A DNA stretch of 35,591 nt, taken from contig JAFKFJ010000194.1 of assembly GCA_017307335.1 (NCBI GenBank), positions 1-35,591 on the forward strand. Direction: 5' to 3'. The DNA is from Alphaproteobacteria bacterium (GTDB taxonomy: Bacteria > Pseudomonadota > Alphaproteobacteria > Acetobacterales > Acetobacteraceae). The notes under the pieces are model-generated. The model made no database searches and was not told where the DNA came from. It worked only from the letters and a program-made list of their open reading frames with translations. The translations under genes were made by a program, and so were the position numbers. Position 1 is the first letter of the stretch. The number at the start of each line of letters is the position of its first letter. This document shows positions 24,211 through 33,569 of the stretch, piece by piece.

Positions 24211-25172
24211 AGCCGCCTCTGCTCGAAGCACGTGGCCTGAGCAAGCACTACCCGGTCGGCAATCGCCGCCGCCGGGCGATGCTGCATGCCGTGGACGAGG
24301 TGGACCTTGTGATCGGGCGAGGTGAATGCGTCGGCCTGGTCGGGGAGTCGGGTTGCGGCAAATCGACTTTGGTCCGGCTGCTCGCGCGCCTCATTGATCC
24401 GACCGCCGGTACCATCGTCCTCGACGGTGCTGACACGACCGCCGTCTCGCAGTCGCGCTTCGTCGGTATGCCGGACCGTGCGCGCATCCAGGTCGTGTTC
24501 CAGGACCCGACAGAGAGTTTAAATCCTGCGTTTCGAGTGTTCAAGGCAATCGCTGATCCGCTTCTCCAGTTGCTCGGCCTGCGCGACCGGCCCAAGCTGG
24601 CGGCTCGGGTGCATCGTGCCGCCGATCTGGTCGGCCTCCCGCGCGAATTGTTGACACGCTATCCGCACCAGCTCTCGGGCGGGCAGCGCGCCCGCGTTGG
24701 CATTGCGCGCGCGATTGCCGTGGAACCGTCGCTGCTGATCCTCGACGAACCTACGTCCGCCCTGGATGTTTCCGTACAGGCTGTGATCCTGCACCTGCTC
24801 GCGGATCTGCGGGCAGCGCTTGGAATGAGCTACCTGTTCGTCTCACACGACCTGAACGTCGTGCGCCTGCTCTGCTCGCGGATCGTGGTGATGTATCTCG
24901 GCCGCGTCGTCGAAACGGCGCCGACCGATGTGTTGTTCACAGCACCGCGCCATCCGTACACGCAGGCGCTCATCTCCGCGATCCCGGATCCCGCACGGCG
25001 CGGCGAGCAGCGGCCCCGGCTGGACGGCAGTCCGCGGAGTCCCGTGGACCCCGATCCCAAGACCTGCCGCTTCCACGGTCGCTGCCCCATCGGTACGGAT
25101 CGGTGCACCGGAGCCATGCCGGCCCTGCGGCCGTTCGGCGAAGCACACTTCACCGCCTGCCACTTCGCATAG
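24207..25172 (+). CDS. ABC transporter ATPase, DppF/OppF type
   Basis: A 321-residue second ATPase. Walker A G46-E-S-G-C-G-K-S53, Q-loop FQDPTESLNP, signature LSGGQ, Walker B LLILDEPTSALDV and H-loop VSHDLN are complete. The C-terminal extension HPYTQALISAIPDP with CRFHGRCP is typical. It overlaps the first ATPase gene (ATGA, 24207-24210). The frame is open to 23910, but the overlap and family start favour 24207. The amidase starts 37 bp further on. Confidence 0.95.
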   Translation: MKPPLLEARGLSKHYPVGNRRRRAMLHAVDEVDLVIGRGECVGLVGESGCGKSTLVRLLARLIDPTAGTIVLDGADTTAVSQSRFVGMPDRARIQVVFQDPTESLNPAFRVFKAIADPLLQLLGLRDRPKLAARVHRAADLVGLPRELLTRYPHQLSGGQRARVGIARAIAVEPSLLILDEPTSALDVSVQAVILHLLADLRAALGMSYLFVSHDLNVVRLLCSRIVVMYLGRVVETAPTDVLFTAPRHPYTQALISAIPDPARRGEQRPRLDGSPRSPVDPDPKTCRFHGRCPIGTDRCTGAMPALRPFGEAHFTACHFA

Positions 25173-25209
25173 TCCCAGACTCGACGACGATTGGAGGAGA
25201 CCACGGGCA

Positions 25210-26664
25210 ATGACTGTCGACAACGAGATCTGCCGCATGGACGCGCTGACGCTTGCAGCCAAGATCCGAAACAAGGAGCTTTCTGCGATCGAGGTGACCG
25301 ATGCGGTGCTCCGTCGCATGGAGGTGCTTGAGCCGCATATCCATGCCTTCTGCACGCCAACGCCGGAGGTTGCGCGGGCTGCTGCGAAGGCAGTGGATGC
25401 CAAGATCGCGGCGGGCGAAGACACCGGCACCGTCGGCGGCGTTCCGGTCGGCATCAAGGACCTAGTTTCGACGAAGGGCATCCTGACAGTGATGGGGTCG
25501 CCGCTCTACCGGGACTTCATTCCGGATGAGGACGACATCGTCGTTGAGCGGCTGAAGGAGGCTGGCGCCATCATCATCGGCAAGACCAACGTGCCGGAGT
25601 TTGGCTACAGCGGCGTCGGCCACAATCCGGTCTTCCCGACAACACGAAACCCGTGGAATCTCGCGCTCACGCCGGGCGGGTCGAGCGCCGGTTCGGGCGC
25701 ATCCGTGGCGTCCGGTGTCGCGCCATTCGCGATCGGCAGCGACGGTGGTGGCTCCATCCGGATTCCAGCCGCGCATTCCGGGCTCTATGGCTTCAAAGCG
25801 TCAATGGGCCGGGTGCCACTGTATCCCGGCTGCCGCGACGAGCGGTACCCGGGTGCATCGGGGTGGGAGTCGCTCGAACATGTCGGGCCGATGAGCCGGA
25901 CGGTTGCAGACGCGGCCCTCATGCTCAATGTCATCACCGGTCCGGATCCACGCGACCGCTATTCGATTCCTGCAGCCGACTATAACTACATCGATGCCAC
26001 CAAAGGCGGGATCAAGGGCTTGCGCATCGCCTACAGCGAAGACTGGGGGTATGCGGCAGTGGATCCAGAAGTGCGCCGTGTCGTCCGTGAGGCCGTTGCC
26101 GTGTTTGAACGCGACCTCGGCTGCGCCGTCGAAAAGGCGGATCCCGGTTGGGAGGATCCCTCAGGGATCTTTTGGGCGCTGGTTGTCGCCGACACCGACC
26201 TGACCGGACTGCGGCGGATGATGAAGGGCCATGAGCGGGAGATGTCGCCGCATCTGGTCGATCTGCTTCAGCGGCCCTGGACGGCGGAGCAGTTCACCGA
26301 TGCACGCATCGGTCGCCAGAAGATCTGCAACATCATGTGGCGCTTCATGGCGAAGTACGACCTGCTGCTGACGCCGACGCTCGCTGTGCCGCCGTTCCCG
26401 ATAAATGTTCAGGGGCCTGAGGTGATCGAAGGCCGTATGCGACACTGGGCCGACTGGCTCTGTTTCACCTTCATCGGCAACATGACCGGCCAGCCCGCTG
26501 CGAGCATTCCGGCGGGACTTACCAACGACGGATTGCCGATCGGCCTGCAGATCATCGGCCGCCACCTCGACGATCGGACCGTGCTGCGCGCGTCCGGCGC
26601 GTTCGAGGCTGCACGGCCCTGGGCCCACAAGTGGCCATCGCTGCTGGCAGAACTCGGGCTCTGA
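25210..26664 (+). CDS. Amidase-signature hydrolase
   Basis: A 484-residue amidase of the GatA/FAAH superfamily, preceded by GGAGGAG. The catalytic triad is visible: K83 (VGIKDLV), cis-Ser S158 (GGSSAGSG) and nucleophile S182 (GSDGGGSIRIPAAHSG), with the normal spacings. It hydrolyses an amide bond (R-CO-NH2 or R-CO-NHR') to acid plus ammonia or amine. It lies inside a peptide-type ABC operon, between the second ATPase and the solute-binding protein, so its substrate is probably what the transporter brings in. It is not GatA of the tRNA amidotransferase, because GatB/GatC are absent. No signal peptide; it acts in the cytoplasm. Confidence 0.9.
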   Translation: MTVDNEICRMDALTLAAKIRNKELSAIEVTDAVLRRMEVLEPHIHAFCTPTPEVARAAAKAVDAKIAAGEDTGTVGGVPVGIKDLVSTKGILTVMGSPLYRDFIPDEDDIVVERLKEAGAIIIGKTNVPEFGYSGVGHNPVFPTTRNPWNLALTPGGSSAGSGASVASGVAPFAIGSDGGGSIRIPAAHSGLYGFKASMGRVPLYPGCRDERYPGASGWESLEHVGPMSRTVADAALMLNVITGPDPRDRYSIPAADYNYIDATKGGIKGLRIAYSEDWGYAAVDPEVRRVVREAVAVFERDLGCAVEKADPGWEDPSGIFWALVVADTDLTGLRRMMKGHEREMSPHLVDLLQRPWTAEQFTDARIGRQKICNIMWRFMAKYDLLLTPTLAVPPFPINVQGPEVIEGRMRHWADWLCFTFIGNMTGQPAASIPAGLTNDGLPIGLQIIGRHLDDRTVLRASGAFEAARPWAHKWPSLLAELGL

Positions 26665-26692
26665 TTCCGCGACGCAAAATCGGGAGATGAAG

Positions 26693-28303
26693 ATGGAAAC
26701 CGCAAGGACAGCCTGGGCGGCCGCCCTGTTGCTGGGAACGACAGCGCTCGGGCTGTTGCCCGCGGCCGCAGCCGGCGTGCCAAAGGACACGCTGGTTGTC
26801 GTCTCGGAAATGGGTCCGAACGGCCTCGACACCATGGTACCGACTGCCAATGACGACAGCCGCATGGTGAACTGGCAGATCTACGATCGTCTGGTCAGCA
26901 GCCCGGAGAAGACGCTGCCGAACGGTGTGAAATCCTACGACGCCAAGAAGTTCATCCCGGAGCTAGCAGAAAGCTGGGAGATCAGCGCGGACAAGAAGAC
27001 TTACATCTTCCATATCCGCAAGGACGCCACCTTCCATGACGGTACACCCGTCACCGCCTATGACGTAAAATGGTCGTTCGACCGCGCGGTGGCCGCTGGC
27101 GGGTTTCCAACAGTGCAGATGGCAGCGGGGTCGCTCTTTGACGCCAAGCAGTTTTCGGCGGTCGATGCCCATACATTTAAGATTACTTTTGACAAGCCCA
27201 ACAAGCTTACCATGCCGGACCTTGTCGTGCCGGTCCCCGCAATCGTGAACTCGACGCTCGCGAAGAAGCATGCCACGGCGTCCGACCCATGGGCGTTCGA
27301 GTGGACCGCGCACAACGACTGCGGCGGCGGCGCGTTCGAAGTGACGAGCTGGACGCCGGGCCAACAGGTGATCTTCACCCGGTTCGACAACTGGAAGTCC
27401 GGGCCGCTTCCCAAGCTGAAGAAGGTGATCTTCCGACAGATCGCCTCGCCCGGAACGCGGCGTGCGCTACTGGAGAAAGGCGACGTCGACGTCTCCGTTG
27501 GCCTGCCGCCGAAGGACTACGCGGAGCTCGCGAAAGCGGGGAAGGTCAACGTTATCGGCGTGCCGGTGCAGAATGACCTCGTGTTCGTCGACATGAACGT
27601 GAAGATGAAGCCGTTCGACAACCTCAAGGTACGACGGGCGATCTCCTACGCGCTGCCATACAAGGAGATCCTGTCTTCCGCGCTCTATGGCCGCGCGGTG
27701 CCGATGTACGACGGCGACCCGAACAAGCCATATGATCCGACCTGGCCGGTACCGCTTAAGCACGGCACGGATATCGCGAAGGCCAAGCAGCTGCTCGCCG
27801 AGGCCGGCTACCCGAACGGCTTCAAGACGACGCTCTCTATCGACCTCAGCGAGGCGACCACGCGGGAGCCGATGGCGATCTTGATCCAGGAGTCGCTCAA
27901 GAAGATCGGTATCGACGTTACGATCGAGAAGGTGCCGGGCTCCAACTGGTTTGCCCAGATGGCGAGCAAAACGATGCCGTTCGTGATCGCAGAGTTCTAC
28001 GGCTGGCTCGACTACCCAGAGTACTTCTTTTTCTGGAACTATGATGGTGCCAACAACTCCGTGTTCGACACGATGAACTATCAGAATCCGGTGATGGACA
28101 AGTACATCGAGGCAGCGCGCTTCGCTCCCGACGAAAAGAGCTACACGGAGGCTCTGCAAAACATGGTCGACCTCGCGATGCAGGACCTGCCACGCATTCC
28201 GCTCTACCGCCGCTATGCCGACTACGCGATGCAGAAGGACGTGCAGGGTTTCGAGTACTGGTTTCACACCCACCTCGACTTCCGCAAGCTGTACAAGAAC
28301 TAG
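26693..28303 (+). CDS. ABC transporter solute-binding protein, family 5 (peptide/nickel type)
   Basis: A 536-residue periplasmic binding protein with a cleavable signal peptide (METARTAWAAALLLGTTALG, then LLPAAAA before GVPKD). It shows the SBP_bac_5 features PELAESWEISADKKTYIFHI, RKDATFHDGTPVTAYDVKWS, RRAISYALPYKEIL and ELLVEAGY-like AKQLLAEAGYPNGF. ATG 26693 has GGGAG six bases upstream; the ATG two codons before (26687) abuts that box and is a poorer choice. It is last in the operon, 28 bp after the amidase. It captures the substrate and delivers it to the two permeases. Confidence 0.95.
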   Translation: METARTAWAAALLLGTTALGLLPAAAAGVPKDTLVVVSEMGPNGLDTMVPTANDDSRMVNWQIYDRLVSSPEKTLPNGVKSYDAKKFIPELAESWEISADKKTYIFHIRKDATFHDGTPVTAYDVKWSFDRAVAAGGFPTVQMAAGSLFDAKQFSAVDAHTFKITFDKPNKLTMPDLVVPVPAIVNSTLAKKHATASDPWAFEWTAHNDCGGGAFEVTSWTPGQQVIFTRFDNWKSGPLPKLKKVIFRQIASPGTRRALLEKGDVDVSVGLPPKDYAELAKAGKVNVIGVPVQNDLVFVDMNVKMKPFDNLKVRRAISYALPYKEILSSALYGRAVPMYDGDPNKPYDPTWPVPLKHGTDIAKAKQLLAEAGYPNGFKTTLSIDLSEATTREPMAILIQESLKKIGIDVTIEKVPGSNWFAQMASKTMPFVIAEFYGWLDYPEYFFFWNYDGANNSVFDTMNYQNPVMDKYIEAARFAPDEKSYTEALQNMVDLAMQDLPRIPLYRRYADYAMQKDVQGFEYWFHTHLDFRKLYKN

Positions 28304-28310
28304 TGCCCCG

Positions 28311-28338
28311 CCCTCCGCACCGGCGACGGTGCGGAGGG
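28311..28338 (+). terminator. Hairpin after the ABC operon
   Basis: CCCTCCGCACC (28311-28321), six bases, GGTGCGGAGGG (28328-28338): an 11-bp perfect stem eight bases after the stop of the binding-protein gene. No U-run follows, so it is either a rho-independent terminator without a clear tail or a 3'-end protective hairpin. Confidence 0.65.
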
Positions 28339-28693
28339 GCTTCGCTGTCGCAGCGTGCCGAAGCCGGCTCTATGGGGGACCGCATGGCGCCATCGCAACC
28401 GACATGACGCCACACCGCGCCTTTCACGGGGAAGCGCGAGCACACATCGACGCGTTGCTTGACGGCAAGCGGCTGCCACGCATTCCGACGTCGCCAATGC
28501 GCCGATCGAGCGCAATGCACGGCTCTGCCGATGCGTATGGCGGTCGACCGGATCCATCATCTCTCATGCGTCGCGGGTCCCCTGGTTCACCGCACGTGAA
28601 CCGCCGCTCAGTTGGCGCAGCGAAATACTGGTCGGGTTCTCGCTGATCGCCTGGCGTTGAGGCGCGAACGCGGATTCCACCGGCGGACCTTCA
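28339..28693. other. Gene-free stretch between ABC operon and kinase gene
   Basis: About 350 bp. A plus frame up to 28646 includes MTPHRAFHGEARAHIDALLD, but no family features or ribosome site support it. The two flanking genes converge here. Nothing else is seen. Confidence 0.5.
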
Positions 28694-31600
28694 TCATCCC
28701 TGTGCGCGGCTGAGCGACGTCGCCGGCGAGCGCGAATCGATGATATCTGTAATCCGGCCTGCAAGGTCTGAAAACGCGAAGGGCTTGGCGAGCACATCGA
28801 GACCCAGCCGCTCTCCGTCCGGCAAGTCGGAATAGCCGGTAATTATCAGTACTGGCATGTTGGGCACGTGCGTTCGTATCTCGGCTGCAAGTTGCGAGCC
28901 CTTCATGGCGGGCATCATATGATCCGTAATGAGGAGTTCGGGGCGGAACCCCGTGCGCACGTGACCAAGCGCCTCGGCAGCCGAGGCCGCTTCCACGACG
29001 TCATAGCCGAGTTCCCGCAGTAGCGCCGCGGTGCTCGCGCGTACAAGTTCCTCGTCGTCTACGAGCAGTAGGGCTGCGCAGCGCGTTGCAGGCAATGCGT
29101 CCGGTTCCGGCGGGGCGGCGGCGGCAGGGACCTGTTCGGTGACCGGCAGCCACAGCGCGGCCGTTGTGCCTGCGCCGACCCTGCTCGACAGGCGAAACGC
29201 GCCGCCCGATTGCAGCGCCAGCCCGTGCACCATCGAGAGCCCCAACCCTGTCCCCTTGCCCACACCCTTGGTCGAGAAAAACGGCTCAACAGCGCGGGCG
29301 AGCGTCGACTCATCCATCCCATCGCCGGTGTCGGTCACCTGGAAGCGGATGTAGCGCCCTCGCGCCAGCGTTGTCGCAGCCTCAGGTCCGATATCCTCGG
29401 CCCAGGCACCGATCGTCAGCACACCACCGCTTTCCATCGCATCGCGCGCATTGACCGCGAGATTCAGGAGCGCAAGCTCAAGTTGACTGGGATCGGCGAG
29501 CGCCGGGGGCAGGGCCGCCGGTACATCGATGCGAACCGATACCGCGGAACCGACGCTATAGTCGATCAACTCGCGTATGCCCCCGACGAGGGTCGCGGGG
29601 TCGACCGGCTGCGGAGCGAGCGTCTGCCGGCGCGCGAACGCGAGCAGGCGCTGGATAAGTGTCTTCGCGCGCTCCGCCGACTCCAGCGCGGCACCGATGA
29701 GGCGCTGGCTGCGCTCGTCGGCATGCCGACGGCGCAGCAGATGGAGGCAGCTCATGATCGGCGTGAGCAGATTGTTGAAATCGTGCGCGACACCGCCGGT
29801 GAGTTGTCCAATCGTCTCGAGCTTCTGGGCCTCATGCAACCGATCGCGCGCGACTTCGCGCTCGGCAACGGCCTCGGCCACGCGTCGCTCCAGGTTCTCG
29901 TTCAGCTCTTCCAGCGCACGCCGCGCACGGCGACGGTCCGTTACATCGCGATAGAACACCGCAAGCGCGCCGTCCTCCGTCGGGTGCGCATGCATGTCGA
30001 GCCAAGCCTCTCGGCCGTCATGCCAGACGCGGCGGTGCTCGAGAGCGACCGGCGCCCGGCCGGCCATGGCACGCCGATAGAGCCGGCCAAGCTCCGTATC
30101 CTCCGATCCCGGATAGGCCTCCCAATACGTCTGGTTGATGACCCCCTCCGGCTCGCGCCCGTCGAGCCGTAGCCCCTCGGCGTTCATCTCGACGATGCGG
30201 AACGCAGGGTCGAGCAGCGCGAAGCCTTCGGCCATGCCCTCCAGCACGCCGCGCAGCCGTGCCTCGCTGGCCCTCACTGCGGCGCCTGCCTCGCGCCGAG
30301 TGCGCGCCACTTCCAAGGTCGCGGCGACGCGCGCGAGCAATTCGCGCGCCGAGAATGGCTTGACCAGATAGTCGTCGGCCCCGGCCGCGAGCCCGTCGAT
30401 CTTCGCCTCTTCGCCGGCGCGTGCCGAGAGCAGTACGACGGGGACGTCGGCGAGGGCATGGTCACGCCGTATGAGTGCGAGCAATTCAAAACCGTCCAGG
30501 CCGGGCATCATCACATCTGTCAGAAGCAGGTCGGGGCGGCGAGCGCGCGTGGCGGCAAGCGCCGCCGCACCGTCGGCAGCCGTCTCCACTTCATAGCCGC
30601 GCTCCTCAAGCAGCCGGCGGACATAGTCGCGCAGGTCAGCGTTGTCGTCGGCCAGCAACACGCGCCCATTCCGCCTGCCACCAATCGACGCCGCGAGCCC
30701 CTTGCGCTCGACGTCATGAATGACATCGGTACCATCGGGCGGCGTCATTCCGCGGGGCAACCAGCGCAGCGCCTCGTCCACGAAAGCCAGCGCGCGTGTC
30801 GCGATCGGTGGGGCCGTCGGCACCCCCTCCACGCGATCCGCGGGCAAGTGTGCCGTGCCGAGGGGGACGCGAACGCGGAATGTTGTGCCCCGTCCGACCT
30901 CGCTCTCGGCCGTCACCTCGCCGCCATGCAGGCGAACGAGGTCGCGGACGAGCGCAAGGCCGATGCCGGATCCCTCGGCGCTGCGCCCCTTCGCGCCCTC
31001 AACTCGATAGAAGCGTTCAAACAGCTTGGGCAGCTCAGTTTGCGGGATGCCGCTACCAGTGTCAGCGACCACCAGTTCGGCCGCGCCGTCGGTCTGTCGG
31101 AGGGTGATCGAAATGCCACCGTCGAGCGTGAACTTGAACGCATTGGAGAGCAGGTTGAGAACCACCTTCTCCCACATGTCCTGATCGACGAACACCGGCT
31201 CGTCCAGGGGCGGGCAATCCACCGATAGCTGAAGCCCCGCGCGCTCACACGCGGATCGGAACGCCGAGGCAAGCTCGGCGGTATAGGACCCGAGGTCGGT
31301 TGGCCGGTAGGTGGCCTCGACGCGGCCGGCCTCAATGCGGGAGAAGTCGAGCAATCCATTGACGAGGCGCAGCAGTCGCTGGCCGTTTCGGTGCGCGATC
31401 TCCACGCGCAGCGTCTGTTCCTGGGGCAGCGCGGCGCTTTCAGCCAGCAAGTCCTCAAGCGGCCCGAGTATCAGGGTGAGAGGCGTGCGGAATTCGTGCG
31501 AGATATTCGAGAAGAAGGCGGTCTTGGCGCGATCGACCTGGGCAAGAGCCAGGGCGCGGGCGCGCTCGCGTTCGAACTCGTCCGCCCGCGCAACGGCGCC

Positions 31601-32515
31601 GGCAAGCTGGCCCGCGATAAGCGCGATGAAGCCGCGGTACCCTGCGTCAAGTGCGCGATGCGGGTTAAGACCAGCGACCAGGAAGCCCAACGGCGTTCCA
31701 CCCTCCGCACCCATCATCGGTACGACGAGCGCCCTTGAGGGCGCGACCTGCCAGTGGCTCAGCGGAAAATCGCCGAGCGCCTGCTGCACGATCGGGATCA
31801 CTTCGGCGTCGTTTTCTAGCGCATGCCCATCGCGCCACGCAGCATCGGCACCTCGGATGGCAATGCTTTGGGTGGCAACCGGCGCGCCGCGGTCCACACC
31901 GTGAACGGCGGCGAGTTCCGTCTGCTCCGTCCGTGAGTCATTGAGATAGGCGAGGGCGAACGGCAGGTCGTGGGGCGCCGCCGCAAGGCTTGCTTCGAGC
32001 GCCCGCATCGCTTCCGCGCGGGTGGATGTGGCCGCCAGCCGCGACCCGAGATCGCGCAGACTGGCCAATTGGCGCTCGCCGATGACGCGGTCTGTCACTT
32101 CCGCCACAACGCACAGCATGCCGGCGTTGGCACCGGTATCGTCGGCGAGCGGGGAGTAGGAGAACGTATGATACGTCTCCTCGGAAAAGCCGCTGCGTTC
32201 GAGATAGAGCGGCAGCGCCTCGTCCCAGGTGGCCTCACCAGTGTTCAGGACATGTTCGATGCGCGGGCCGATGTCAGGCCAGATCTCAGCCCACACTCGA
32301 TCCGAGCGCGCGCCGAGCACCCAGTCGCGCTTGAGGCCGGTCGTCGGCAGGTAGGCGTCGTTGCAGAAAAAAGTGAGTTCCGGCCCCCATGCCAGCCACA
32401 TCGCGAACCGCGAAGTGAGCATGACACGGAGCACCGCCTTGAGACTCTGCGGCCAAGCCTCTGACGGCCCCAGCGGCGTGGCGGCCCAGTCAAGCATGCG
32501 CATCCGCGCCCCCAT
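28694..32515 (-). CDS. Very large hybrid sensor with two kinase modules and two receivers
   Basis: A 1273-residue protein. ATG 32515 follows GGAGGTG seven bases upstream; the upstream open frame to 33058 is not coding-like. Order: PAS-like (about 1-140, LDWAATPLGPSEAWPQSLK), GAF-like (about 150-320), HisKA with H340 (SHEFRTPLTLILG), HATPase (WEKVVLNLLSNAFKF, GSGIGLALV), receiver with D667 (LLLTDVMMPG), PAS (about 730-840), coiled coil, a second HisKA with H911 (GGVAHDFNNLLTP), HATPase (FFSTKGVGKGTGLGLSM), and receiver with D1198 (ITDHMMPAM). No membrane helix is evident, so it is probably cytoplasmic. No cognate output regulator is adjacent. Confidence 0.93.
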   Translation of the reverse strand: MGARMRMLDWAATPLGPSEAWPQSLKAVLRVMLTSRFAMWLAWGPELTFFCNDAYLPTTGLKRDWVLGARSDRVWAEIWPDIGPRIEHVLNTGEATWDEALPLYLERSGFSEETYHTFSYSPLADDTGANAGMLCVVAEVTDRVIGERQLASLRDLGSRLAATSTRAEAMRALEASLAAAPHDLPFALAYLNDSRTEQTELAAVHGVDRGAPVATQSIAIRGADAAWRDGHALENDAEVIPIVQQALGDFPLSHWQVAPSRALVVPMMGAEGGTPLGFLVAGLNPHRALDAGYRGFIALIAGQLAGAVARADEFERERARALALAQVDRAKTAFFSNISHEFRTPLTLILGPLEDLLAESAALPQEQTLRVEIAHRNGQRLLRLVNGLLDFSRIEAGRVEATYRPTDLGSYTAELASAFRSACERAGLQLSVDCPPLDEPVFVDQDMWEKVVLNLLSNAFKFTLDGGISITLRQTDGAAELVVADTGSGIPQTELPKLFERFYRVEGAKGRSAEGSGIGLALVRDLVRLHGGEVTAESEVGRGTTFRVRVPLGTAHLPADRVEGVPTAPPIATRALAFVDEALRWLPRGMTPPDGTDVIHDVERKGLAASIGGRRNGRVLLADDNADLRDYVRRLLEERGYEVETAADGAAALAATRARRPDLLLTDVMMPGLDGFELLALIRRDHALADVPVVLLSARAGEEAKIDGLAAGADDYLVKPFSARELLARVAATLEVARTRREAGAAVRASEARLRGVLEGMAEGFALLDPAFRIVEMNAEGLRLDGREPEGVINQTYWEAYPGSEDTELGRLYRRAMAGRAPVALEHRRVWHDGREAWLDMHAHPTEDGALAVFYRDVTDRRRARRALEELNENLERRVAEAVAEREVARDRLHEAQKLETIGQLTGGVAHDFNNLLTPIMSCLHLLRRRHADERSQRLIGAALESAERAKTLIQRLLAFARRQTLAPQPVDPATLVGGIRELIDYSVGSAVSVRIDVPAALPPALADPSQLELALLNLAVNARDAMESGGVLTIGAWAEDIGPEAATTLARGRYIRFQVTDTGDGMDESTLARAVEPFFSTKGVGKGTGLGLSMVHGLALQSGGAFRLSSRVGAGTTAALWLPVTEQVPAAAAPPEPDALPATRCAALLLVDDEELVRASTAALLRELGYDVVEAASAAEALGHVRTGFRPELLITDHMMPAMKGSQLAAEIRTHVPNMPVLIITGYSDLPDGERLGLDVLAKPFAFSDLAGRITDIIDSRSPATSLSRAQG

Positions 32516-33147
32516 CGCGCCACCTCCGGCGGGGAACGTGGATGTTTCGCTGCTGATCACGTGACGTCCGGCGGCGCAGGGACCGCGAATCGGCGTGAGG
32601 ATGCGCTGCGCTCCAATCGCGTTCGCCGGCCCAGCCGGAACGGAGAGGTCTGGCCCACGGATATTCGTGTTGGTTCGGGGCGTGAGAATCCTGACATGTC
32701 CGAGTTTGTCCGCGGAGAACACCCTATTTGACGCGGAAGAAGCAATGCAGTTCCCCGAGCGCGGACGTCCGCGCGTCCATCCGAAGCGCCGCGCCATCCC
32801 GCAACAAGTGCGTCCACGCAAGGTCCCGCGGCTTGTCGCGCCACGGCCGGCGACGTGTGTGGGCCGGCAAGCCGGGGCCGGGGCCGGGCGGAAGCCTACG
32901 AGTACCCCGCACGCCCGAGTTCGGGGCTCGATCCTCCCGGTCGGCTGGCATTCGCTGACAGCGTATCGTGGCCATCTCGCCAAGGAAGGCCGGGGAACAC
33001 TCGTCCGACCAGCGGCACCACAACACACTGCAGAGCTCAGATCACATTCCTGCGCCACGCGAACGCGTGGCTGCTTCTCGATGTTCTGCAGTCAGGGATG
33101 CGGGACCACGCTCCTCATCCGTCATTCACGCAAGCTGGAGATCTTCC
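32516..33147. other. Long intergenic region between kinase gene and PRC-barrel gene
   Basis: 632 bp of divergent promoter space. I see no gene with family features on either strand; a 221-residue plus frame (32595-33260) is low-complexity and R-rich, and is a shadow. No confident promoter or stress-sigma (GGAAC...CGTT) pair was found, and no hairpin terminator. Confidence 0.5.
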
Positions 33148-33519
33148 ATGGCCACTCTCAACAACCCTTCCGACACGCGAGGCCCGCTCATCGCCGCCAG
33201 CAAGGTCAACGGCACGTCCGTCTACAACGAGGCCGGCGAAAAGCTTGGAAGCGTCTATGATGTCATCCTCAACAAGGCATCCGGGCGTACCGAATACGCG
33301 ATCATGAGCTTCGGCGGATTCCTCGGCATCGGCGACAGCTATCATCCGCTACCCTGGCAGGCGATGCGCTATGACGAACGCCAGGGCGGCTACGTCGTCG
33401 ACCTTGACCGTTCGCGGCTGGAAGGCGCTCCGTCGTACAAGGTCGGCGAGACCGGCCTGTGGGACGATCCGCAATATGCTCACCGAGTCAGTGACTACTA
33501 TGGCACCCCGCTTGATTGA
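33148..33519 (+). CDS. PRC-barrel domain protein
   Basis: A 123-residue protein with one PRC-barrel (about residues 12-95: ASKVNGTSVYNEAGEKLGSV, YDVILNKASGRTEYAIMSFG, GFLGIGDSYHPLPW). PRC-barrel proteins of this small type are common in alphaproteobacteria and are often stress induced; biochemical role is mostly unknown. GGAG lies eight bases before ATG 33148. It is followed 50 bp later by treZ, so the two may be co-expressed in osmotic or desiccation stress. Confidence 0.9.
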   Translation: MATLNNPSDTRGPLIAASKVNGTSVYNEAGEKLGSVYDVILNKASGRTEYAIMSFGGFLGIGDSYHPLPWQAMRYDERQGGYVVDLDRSRLEGAPSYKVGETGLWDDPQYAHRVSDYYGTPLD

Positions 33520-33569
33520 ACGCCCGGTGGGCTTCGCGGTGCAATCATGACCACGGCCTAGCCGACAGG

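Noticed and set aside
28215-28646. 143-residue plus frame after the binding-protein gene
   Set aside because: It begins inside that gene in another frame and runs through the hairpin; no family features.
32595-33260. 221-residue plus frame in the kinase/PRC gap
   Set aside because: Low-complexity Arg/Pro-rich sequence that overlaps the PRC-barrel gene in another frame.
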